The translations under genes and the position numbers were made by a program. DNA of 64,000 bases from Carboxylicivirga taeanensis (GTDB lineage: Bacteria; Bacteroidota; Bacteroidia; Bacteroidales; Marinilabiliaceae), in the NCBI RefSeq assembly GCF_051851475.1, contig NZ_JBPUSJ010000003.1, forward strand, positions 248,001-312,000. The letters run 5' to 3'. How positions within the stretch are numbered: the stretch's first letter is position 1; every line of letters begins with the position of its first letter. A model generated the notes under the pieces. It made no database searches and was not told the DNA's origin. It saw only the letters and a list, made by a program, of their open reading frames with translations. Of the stretch, positions 8,549 through 15,601 are shown one piece after another.

Positions 8549-9277
8549 ATGATACATACCACAAAAGGCATCGTACTTAATCATATTAAATACAAGGAGA
8601 CCAGTATTATTGTAACTGTTTACACCGAAGCATTTGGTAGGCAAAACTACCTGATAAACAACGTGCGATCAAAGCGTAATAAAGGCTATAGCGTTTTTTT
8701 ACAACCCATGACCTTACTTGACTTACAAGTTTATCACCGTCCAAAAGCAGACATTCAAAGGATAAAAGACTTTAAAGTAGCCCATCCGCTGGAAAGCATC
8801 CCTTTTAAACAGGAGAAGCGTGCCATGGCCTTTTTCTTAACCGAACTAATGTCGAAAGTACTGCGCGAAGAAGAGCGAAACACCGATTTGTTCAACTTTA
8901 TTTTTCATGGGATAGAAGTTTTTGACACCGGAACAAGAGGAACGGCAAATTTCCACCTGTTTTTTCTCTTCCAGCTAAGTCGATTTTTGGGGTTTGGCCC
9001 TGAAGGAGATACGAGTAACCAATCCTACTTTGATTTACTCAACGGCCATTTTACCAACACTGAACCATCACACGGCTTTTTTCTAACCGAACAGGTTAAT
9101 AACAACTGGAAAAGGCTATTCAGCCTCGAGGCCGATCAACTGCATCAACTTCAGCTAAAAGGCGAAGAGCGCTACGCCCTGCTTGAGGCCATACTGGACT
9201 ACTTCAGGCTTCATATCGATACCTTAGGCGAAATCAAATCTCTCAGCATTGTTCATCAGCTTTTCCACGAGGCCTAA
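8549..9277 (+). CDS. recO: DNA repair protein RecO
   Basis: RecO loads RecA on SSB-coated single-stranded DNA with RecR and anneals complementary strands (RecFOR recombination repair). The 242-residue product opens with the conserved OB-fold stretch TTKGIVLNHIKYKETSIIV and continues FGRQNYLINNVRSKRNKGY, both typical of Bacteroidetes RecO; the zinc-finger cysteines of some RecO proteins are absent. I chose the ATG at 8549 because the frame's upstream TTG (8531) falls inside the -7 element. Single gene, divergent from the POT transporter. Confidence 0.92.
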   Translation: MIHTTKGIVLNHIKYKETSIIVTVYTEAFGRQNYLINNVRSKRNKGYSVFLQPMTLLDLQVYHRPKADIQRIKDFKVAHPLESIPFKQEKRAMAFFLTELMSKVLREEERNTDLFNFIFHGIEVFDTGTRGTANFHLFFLFQLSRFLGFGPEGDTSNQSYFDLLNGHFTNTEPSHGFFLTEQVNNNWKRLFSLEADQLHQLQLKGEERYALLEAILDYFRLHIDTLGEIKSLSIVHQLFHEA

Positions 9278-9443
9278 CATCCAAAAACAGCACTCACACT
9301 TAAGGCCTTAAGCCCTTTTGTCAAATATTTAAACACATTAGCTTACCAAAACATACCATTCCACAAAACAAATTACTTTTTAAAAAACTTAATCATTAAA
9401 TTGAGTAGGCTATCCGTATTCGCCGATAACCTATTGCTAAATC

Positions 9444-10586
9444 ATGAAAATAGACTCAAAATTTCACAATCTGGATTCCAGCTTCCTTACTAAAGTCAAC
9501 TCGCTGATAAAAGAACACAACGCCATCGACATGGCTTCGGGCTATACTGACTTTCACTGCTCCCCAAAACTGATTGAGCTAGCCGAAAAGCATTTACGTG
9601 AAGGCCTGAACAGGTACGCCGAAACAGCTGGAGAAATAAGACTGAGGGAAAAAGTGGCCACCAAAATAGCCAACCTTTGCGACAGACAATACCATCCCGA
9701 AACAGAAATAACCATTACAGCTGGAGCATCACAAGGCGTTTATACCGCTATTGCCGCATTTATTAAAGAAGGCGACGAAGTCATAATTTTTGAGCCAGCT
9801 AATGAGTATTATGCGGCTGCCATAGAAATGAATGGCGGATTGGTACGCACCATTCCCATGAGTGGCGAACAATACCATATTGAATGGGAGATGGTTCATC
9901 AAATGATATCCAACAAAACCCGGATGATTATTATTAACTCACCGCATGCGCCAACAGGCTGGGTGATGGATGAAATTGATTTAATACGGCTCCAAAAAAT
10001 CATTAACGGTTCTAATATTTTAATTCTTAGCGAAGAAACATTTGAACACATCATTTTTGACGGCCATCATCACCAAAGCGTGGCTTGTTTTCCCAAACTG
10101 GCTGAACGCAGCATAATCATTAATTCGTTGGGCGAAACATTTCATGTTACAGGCTGGCAGATAGGCTACTGCGCCGCCCCATCCGAAATTATGAAGGAAT
10201 TCAGACGGGTACAAGAAACCATGATTCACAGCGTCAACTCCCCACTGCAAATGGCGATGGCAGACTTTATTGGAAACAAAGAAGAGTATAAAAAGCTTGG
10301 CCCTTTTTATCAGGCTAAACGCGACACTTTCTTGAAGATGATGACCGGGTCAGGTTTTAAGCCCCTGCCCTGTTCGGGCACCTATTTTCAGCTATTCGAC
10401 TACAGCCAGCTGTCGGAAGATAAAGATCGTGAGTTTGTTATGCGTTTAATCAAAGAAGTCGGAGTGGCTGCCATGCCCATCAGTGCCTTTATGAAAGAGC
10501 GGCAACACCGACCACATATCCGTATTAATTTCGCTAAGCCCGATGAGTTGCTTGAAGAAGCAGCATTAAGACTAAAGAATTTCTGA
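9444..10586 (+). CDS. Aminotransferase class I/II homologue lacking catalytic residues (probable pseudoenzyme)
   Basis: The 380-residue product aligns along its full length with the methionine/aromatic aminotransferases of the YbdL type: RYAETAGE..LREKVA, TAGASQGVYTAIAAFIKEGD, TFHVTGWQIGYC and HIRINFAKPDE are all recognisable. However, the PLP Schiff-base lysine (S-F-G-K-T-F-H-x-T-G-W in relatives) is Glu231 (SLGETFH), the Asn of the N-P-T-G motif is Ala169 (SPHAPTG), the Asp that binds the pyridine nitrogen is Glu197 and its Tyr partner is Phe200 (SEETFEH versus SDEVYEH). The carboxylate-binding Arg360 and Tyr58 remain. The frame is intact and strongly conserved elsewhere, so it is unlikely to be mere decay. 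It cannot be expected to transaminate; a regulatory, binding or altered-chemistry role is possible. An imperfect inverted repeat (9406-9414/9425-9433) precedes the ATG. Confidence 0.85.
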   Translation: MKIDSKFHNLDSSFLTKVNSLIKEHNAIDMASGYTDFHCSPKLIELAEKHLREGLNRYAETAGEIRLREKVATKIANLCDRQYHPETEITITAGASQGVYTAIAAFIKEGDEVIIFEPANEYYAAAIEMNGGLVRTIPMSGEQYHIEWEMVHQMISNKTRMIIINSPHAPTGWVMDEIDLIRLQKIINGSNILILSEETFEHIIFDGHHHQSVACFPKLAERSIIINSLGETFHVTGWQIGYCAAPSEIMKEFRRVQETMIHSVNSPLQMAMADFIGNKEEYKKLGPFYQAKRDTFLKMMTGSGFKPLPCSGTYFQLFDYSQLSEDKDREFVMRLIKEVGVAAMPISAFMKERQHRPHIRINFAKPDELLEEAALRLKNF

Positions 10587-10610
10587 TTTTTTTCTTTTGA
10601 ACGAAACTAT

Positions 10611-10618
10611 TACATTTG
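10611..10618 (+). promoter_or_regulatory. -7 element for tRNA-Arg
   Basis: TACATTTG, a perfect TAnnTTTG, 11 bp before the mature tRNA 5' end. No convincing -33 element at the usual distance. Confidence 0.55.
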
Positions 10619-10629
10619 CACCGCATTTG

Positions 10630-10699
10630 GCCCCATAGTTCAAGGGATAGAACAAGAGTTTCCTAAACTCTAGATACAGGTTCGAGTCCTGTTGGGGCT
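10630..10699 (+). tRNA. tRNA-Arg (anticodon CCT)
   Basis: Acceptor GCCCCAT pairs with TTGGGGC (last pair mismatched); the anticodon stem AGAGT/ACTCT encloses TTCCTAA, giving CCT, which reads AGG. D-loop AGTTCAAGGGATAGA and T-loop TTCGAGT are present. CCA is not encoded. Confidence 0.93.
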
Positions 10700-10701
10700 A
10701 C

Positions 10702-10733
10702 AAAAGTCTGCTGGCACTAGCTTGCAGACTTTT
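10702..10733 (+). terminator. Terminator after tRNA-Arg
   Basis: AAAAGTCTGC (10702-10711) pairs perfectly with GCAGACTTTT (10724-10733). Confidence 0.85.
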
Positions 10734-10867
10734 ATCATTTTAGTGCCATATCCCTAAACCAACAATTCAACAGTTGTATTCATTCACCCTTAATAATCCC
10801 AATTCTTTTCCTATTTTAGGACCAATTATACAAAACCAATCAGCGTTGCGGCTGTAACCATTTTGTC

Positions 10868-11389
10868 ATGAACTATTTTGATATTGTAGCAGGAATACTA
10901 TTAATCTTAGCCATAGTTAAAGGCTTTAAAAACGGGTTAGTGATTGAATTAGCGTCATTGGCCGCTCTCGTCCTGGGACTTTTTGGAGCCATTAAGTTTA
11001 GTAACATCACAGAGCAGTTCTTAATCAATCACATCAGTTCATCATACATTGGTATCATTGCCTTTATCGCCACCTTTATAGCGATTGTAATTGGGGTTCA
11101 TTTAGTGGCCAAGGTGGTTGACACCCTTGTTTCAGCCATCGCCTTAGGCATGGTTAACCGCGTGCTGGGAGCTATCTTCAGCCTGCTTAAATATGCGTTT
11201 ATCATTAGTGTGATCATTGCCATATTAGGAAGTTTTGAAAAAAGCTACAGCATCATTCCCGAAAAGCAAAAAAGCACTTCCCACTTGTATGAGCCGCTGC
11301 GTTCCATAGCCCCATCTATTTTCCCTTACCTGCAATTTAACGAAGTCAGGGAGCAGTTTGAAAACACCACAAAAGGAATTGATGTATAA
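10868..11389 (+). CDS. cvpA: CvpA family membrane protein
   Basis: A small inner-membrane protein of the colicin V production family; its cellular role is still poorly defined. The 173 residues show the family opening N-Y-F-D-I-V-A-G-I-L-L (Bacteroidetes variant of the D-x-x-x-x-x-x-x-x-x-x-x-G-x-x-x-G pattern), the KGFKNGLVIELASLAALVLG stretch, and four TM helices (about 4-20, 26-46, 62-86, 104-124) followed by a soluble tail. Convergent with the large kinase gene, 14 bp apart. Confidence 0.88.
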   Translation: MNYFDIVAGILLILAIVKGFKNGLVIELASLAALVLGLFGAIKFSNITEQFLINHISSSYIGIIAFIATFIAIVIGVHLVAKVVDTLVSAIALGMVNRVLGAIFSLLKYAFIISVIIAILGSFEKSYSIIPEKQKSTSHLYEPLRSIAPSIFPYLQFNEVREQFENTTKGIDV

Positions 11390-11403
11390 CAGGTGAATTG
11401 TTT

Positions 11404-14385
11404 TTAGAGAACTTCACTTCCCATAAGAGAGTGATTAAAAGCCCGCAGTAATTCATCATTATCAAGAGGTTTTTCGAGCACATGACTAAACCCAAGCACC
11501 ATGTAATCTCTTTTTTCTGCTTCGGTTAAACGCCTGGATGTTTGCCCGATAAAAGGCACGTAGATTCCCATCTGTCTGATCTCAGAAATAAACCCCTCGA
11601 GATTGAGCCCTTGCGCATCAATATCCATCAGAACAACATGGATATCGTTTCGTTTTAGAAGCAGCTCTCTTGCTGATTTTTGTGTTCGGGCAGAAATTAG
11701 CGTTATTTTTGTTCGCTCAAGTACTTTGCGCATTTGCAACTGCGCCGCACTGGTGGCATCAATCAATAGCATTATTTTATTGGGCCACGAGTAGTTTGCT
11801 GAAACCTTTACATTAGCCCTTTCGCCATTATAATTTTGAGTTCCATTGCCCTTCGGCTTTTCCTGATCTTGCTCGAAAGGCATGGTAAAATAAAATTCGG
11901 AGCCGGTTGAAGGCTCAGATATAAGACCGATACTGCCACCATGGGCTGCCACCAAGCGCTTACAAATTGACAAACCCAAGCCTGTACCTCCGTAATTTTT
12001 TGAGGTGCTCTCATCGGCCTGACGGAAGGGTTCGAAAATAAACAATTGCTTATCAGCAGCTATGCCAATTCCGGTGTCGCGCACATAAAAGCGTAAACAT
12101 GCCTCCTCTTGGGAGAACCCAAATTCAATAAAGCCTTTTTGGGTAAACTTAAAGGCATTACCAAGTAGGTTAATAAAAATTTGCTTCAGACGCCGCGGAT
12201 CGCAAAGTATTTCAAGGGACGATAAATTATCAGGCAGATTCAAATAGAATTTTAAATGGGACTTTTGATCAATGCCCATGCGTTTTTCAAACAGCTGATA
12301 AACGTCCCGGAGAATTTTGCTCACCTGGCATCGCTCCATACTGAGGTCCAGTTCGCCACTCTCAATCTTAGCCAGATCGACAATATCATTAATCAGATCC
12401 ATTAAATTTTCGGAACTTTTATTAACAATATCTATGTATTCAACCTTTTCACTTTCTGAGATATTTTCTTCCTTCAGCAAATTAGTGAACCCTACAATCG
12501 CATTTAGAGGTGTTCTGATTTCATGACTCATATTAGCCAAAAACGCGGACTTTAGCTTATCCGCCCCAATAGCTTTTTCTTTTGCAACAACCAGTTCTTG
12601 TTCGGCTTTCTTTTTCTGTGTATAATCCCTTCCTACAATGAGTACTGAAGAAATATGTGCATTATTGGTTTCAGGAGTAATCGTCCAGTCAAACGACCTG
12701 ATAGCATCTAAAAAACGATACTCTATTTCAACATTCTTTGAGGAAGCTGCACCAAGCACTTCGGTGATACAATTCATAAGTCCGCTAACCAGTTCTTTCG
12801 GCAATTCTGTAATCTGGTTCAGCTTTTGCCCAACGCATGCACTTCTGTCTAGATTAAAATCAGATAAAAAGGCGGAATTACAATACGACAACTCACCTTC
12901 ACTATCAATTCGCAAAATATGATCGCGCGAATTTTCTGTCAGCGCCCTGAATTTTTCTTCACTCTTTTTTAAGGAAGCTTCATTCTCCTTTCGCTTCGAG
13001 ATATTATGGATAGATACATAATAACGAACCTCTCCATTCAAATGAATGGAAGTTACGTATATCTCGGCATGCACCAGTTGATGGTTTTTTCCAAGCAGTT
13101 GAGTATCGCCCTTATAATCCTGACCATGTTTTACACTATTGATGGCCTTCAGAAAGCCTTTGAGGAATTCTTCAGAGGCGAACATTTCATCGATCGCAAG
13201 TGCAAAAATTTCCTCTTGTGAGTACATCAGCATATCGCAAGCCGAGGCGTTGGCATAAACAAACTGCATCTTTTCATCGATAATAAAGATGCCATCAATG
13301 GTTGCTTCAATTAATTTACGGTTCCGCTCTTCACTTTCCCGCAAATGATTTTCCGTATTCTTTACATGAGTAATATCTTCACCAATAAGCAAGTACGACG
13401 CCTCTCCTATTTCCTGATTAGCCAGCGTACCCATCACCTTCATAATAACCTCGTTGCCATGCTTGCCTAACATGTGCGCTTCCATGGTGCCACAACCATG
13501 CATTTTTATCGATTCATAAAACACCTCTATCTGCTCAGGATCGTATTTTCCCTGGTAATACAAATCAGCCAGTGATTTTCCAATTAGCTCCTCTTTGGTA
13601 TAACCGGAGTGAACCAGAGTTGCCTCGTTAATGAACTCGATCCGGCGGTTGCGTACGAGCATAATTCCCACAGGAGCAGAGCTTAAAATATTCTGCAAAA
13701 ACCGTTCTTTATTGTACAGCTCCCGGTTAACTTTCAGAATTTCGGCGTGGCTTTTACGAATCTCCTCAGCCACCAACTCACGCTCAAGCGTATTGGCAAT
13801 AAGCCTGGCGGACATTTGCAAGAGAACCGTTTCGTGCGGCAACCATTCACGATAAAAACTACACTCATCAAACCCTATGAACCCATAATAACTCCCTTTT
13901 ACCCATATGGGATAAACTAAAACTGACATCACATCCTGCTCACAGAGCACATCCCTTACTTTATCGGGCAAACTATTAACATTAGACGCTTTAATGCCTC
14001 CATCGTCAAGCAGCATTTGGCGCCACTGACTAAAGTCGCGGTACGATAAATTTTTTAACTTGCCTATCACTGAGCGCACCCCTTCATTGCACCATTCGTA
14101 GGTGTTAGAAAACAACTCCCCATCGATATGATTCTCGAAAATATAGATGCGGCTGACATCAGAAAACTGACCTATGACGCTTAGAGACTTTGAAATGCGC
14201 TGCTCTAAACTCTCTTCAGAAGACAATATGGTGGACAGGTACAATGGCAAATACCCCGAAGGCACAGCCTCATCAGCGTCGTCCGGAAAGTGAGGCACGC
14301 CCCAGGCACCGGTATACACTCTTTCCATCATTCGCCGGAGCTTAGCATTCTCGGCCAATAACACGTTTGTATCTATCCTATCCAC
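11404..14385 (-). CDS. GAF/PAS hybrid histidine kinase with degenerate receiver
   Basis: A soluble sensor kinase of 993 residues. Order of domains: GAF-like region about 50-205, three PAS domains (about 228-345, 352-468, 476-592), HisKA with the phosphoacceptor His621 in MSHEIRTPLNAI, HATPase_c about 725-838 (N box LLGNAFKF, G1 DTGIGI, F box IFEPFRQ, G2 GGTGLGL), and a C-terminal receiver fold about 868-990. The receiver keeps the aspartate (Asp921) and lysine (Lys972) but its acidic metal-binding pair is reduced to Asp876-Ala877, so phosphotransfer through it is doubtful. No TM segments or signal peptide. No partner response regulator is adjacent. Confidence 0.9.
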   Translation of the reverse strand: MDRIDTNVLLAENAKLRRMMERVYTGAWGVPHFPDDADEAVPSGYLPLYLSTILSSEESLEQRISKSLSVIGQFSDVSRIYIFENHIDGELFSNTYEWCNEGVRSVIGKLKNLSYRDFSQWRQMLLDDGGIKASNVNSLPDKVRDVLCEQDVMSVLVYPIWVKGSYYGFIGFDECSFYREWLPHETVLLQMSARLIANTLERELVAEEIRKSHAEILKVNRELYNKERFLQNILSSAPVGIMLVRNRRIEFINEATLVHSGYTKEELIGKSLADLYYQGKYDPEQIEVFYESIKMHGCGTMEAHMLGKHGNEVIMKVMGTLANQEIGEASYLLIGEDITHVKNTENHLRESEERNRKLIEATIDGIFIIDEKMQFVYANASACDMLMYSQEEIFALAIDEMFASEEFLKGFLKAINSVKHGQDYKGDTQLLGKNHQLVHAEIYVTSIHLNGEVRYYVSIHNISKRKENEASLKKSEEKFRALTENSRDHILRIDSEGELSYCNSAFLSDFNLDRSACVGQKLNQITELPKELVSGLMNCITEVLGAASSKNVEIEYRFLDAIRSFDWTITPETNNAHISSVLIVGRDYTQKKKAEQELVVAKEKAIGADKLKSAFLANMSHEIRTPLNAIVGFTNLLKEENISESEKVEYIDIVNKSSENLMDLINDIVDLAKIESGELDLSMERCQVSKILRDVYQLFEKRMGIDQKSHLKFYLNLPDNLSSLEILCDPRRLKQIFINLLGNAFKFTQKGFIEFGFSQEEACLRFYVRDTGIGIAADKQLFIFEPFRQADESTSKNYGGTGLGLSICKRLVAAHGGSIGLISEPSTGSEFYFTMPFEQDQEKPKGNGTQNYNGERANVKVSANYSWPNKIMLLIDATSAAQLQMRKVLERTKITLISARTQKSARELLLKRNDIHVVLMDIDAQGLNLEGFISEIRQMGIYVPFIGQTSRRLTEAEKRDYMVLGFSHVLEKPLDNDELLRAFNHSLMGSEVL

Positions 14386-14434
14386 TCACCAAAGTTAATA
14401 TGAATCAATAAATTATTACTCTAATCTTACTATA

Positions 14435-14442
14435 CAAAAATA
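14435..14442 (-). promoter_or_regulatory. -7 element for the hybrid kinase gene
   Basis: On the minus strand TATTTTTG (TAnnTTTG), 49 bp before the start codon; no clear -33. Confidence 0.4.
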
Positions 14443-14622
14443 GAGAATTCAATGCCATAAACATATCTGTTCCTAAACGAATTCATGCGTTTCGTGTAAA
14501 ATATTAAACATTTAATACCATGGCACTTGATAGCCGCGTAATTATTTGAATACTTAGGCACTTCATCCTTGTCCGATTAAAAAAGAATAGCCCAAGAGTG
14601 AGTATTTTTAAAACCAATCGAC

Positions 14623-14630
14623 TATTTTTG
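14623..14630 (+). promoter_or_regulatory. -7 element for rsgA
   Basis: TATTTTTG (TAnnTTTG) 17 bp before the rsgA ATG; -33 not evident. Confidence 0.45.
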
Positions 14631-14647
14631 AAGAAAATGAAACTTGG

Positions 14648-15577
14648 ATGGAGCAAAAGAATGGATTAGTAATTAAGTCTACAGGCAGCAGATACACCGT
14701 ACTGTCAGATGATGGAACTATGATTATTTGCCGAATAAGAGGCAAAATAAGATTAAAGGGCATTAAAAGCACTAATCCGGTTTCTGTTGGCGACCGCATT
14801 GTATATGACGACGATGGAAGTGGCGAAGGGGTCATCTCCGAAATTAAGGAGCGTAAAAATTACATTATCCGAAAAGCCACCAACCTATCCAAAGAGTCGC
14901 ATATTATTGCTGCTAACGTTGACCAGGCAGTACTGATTGTCACCATCAATTACCCGATGACCTCTAAGGTATTTGTTGACCGGTTCATCGCTGCCTCCGA
15001 AGCCTATGGAATTCCGGTTACGCTGGTGTTTAACAAAACTGACCGCTACGATCATCAACATCAGCAAATTCTTGAAGAGTGGCGCAACCTGTATGAAAGC
15101 ATCGGCTACCAAACTCTGGCTGTATCAGCCAAAAAGCAAGAGGATTTAAGTGAAATTGAAACACTGCTTAAAGATAAGATTACGGTTTTAAGTGGTCATT
15201 CGGGCGTAGGCAAATCGACTCTGATTAACCGGGTTGAGCCAACGCTAAATCTGAAAACAGCTGAAATATCAGCCATTCACCAATCAGGAAAACACACCAC
15301 CACTTTTGCGGAGATGCATGCTCTGAGCTTTGGTGGCTTCATTATTGATACGCCGGGAATCAGAGGCTTTGGCCTAATCGATATTGAAAAGGAGGAGCTG
15401 TATCATTACTTCAAAGAAATATTTGAACATGCCAAGAATTGCCGCTTTAACAACTGCTCCCATTACAGTGAACCCGGTTGTACTGTCAAAAAAGCTGTTG
15501 AAGATGGTTTAATTGCCTATTCACGTTATGAAAGCTATTTAAGTATACTTCTCGACAAGAATGATAAATACAGATAA
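14648..15577 (+). CDS. rsgA: Ribosome small subunit-dependent GTPase A
   Basis: RsgA (YjeQ) is a circularly permuted GTPase that checks and releases maturation factors from the 30S subunit. The permutation is visible: the G4 motif NKTD (129-132) precedes G1 GHSGVGKS (183-190) and G3 DTPG (234-237). An N-terminal OB fold (about 1-70) and the C-terminal zinc site Cys265, Cys270, His272, Cys278 are present. Length 309 is normal. The sensor kinase gene begins 24 bp downstream and is probably cotranscribed. Confidence 0.95.
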   Translation: MEQKNGLVIKSTGSRYTVLSDDGTMIICRIRGKIRLKGIKSTNPVSVGDRIVYDDDGSGEGVISEIKERKNYIIRKATNLSKESHIIAANVDQAVLIVTINYPMTSKVFVDRFIAASEAYGIPVTLVFNKTDRYDHQHQQILEEWRNLYESIGYQTLAVSAKKQEDLSEIETLLKDKITVLSGHSGVGKSTLINRVEPTLNLKTAEISAIHQSGKHTTTFAEMHALSFGGFIIDTPGIRGFGLIDIEKEELYHYFKEIFEHAKNCRFNNCSHYSEPGCTVKKAVEDGLIAYSRYESYLSILLDKNDKYR

Positions 15578-15601
15578 AAGGCTGATGTAACAGCAAAAAC
15601 C

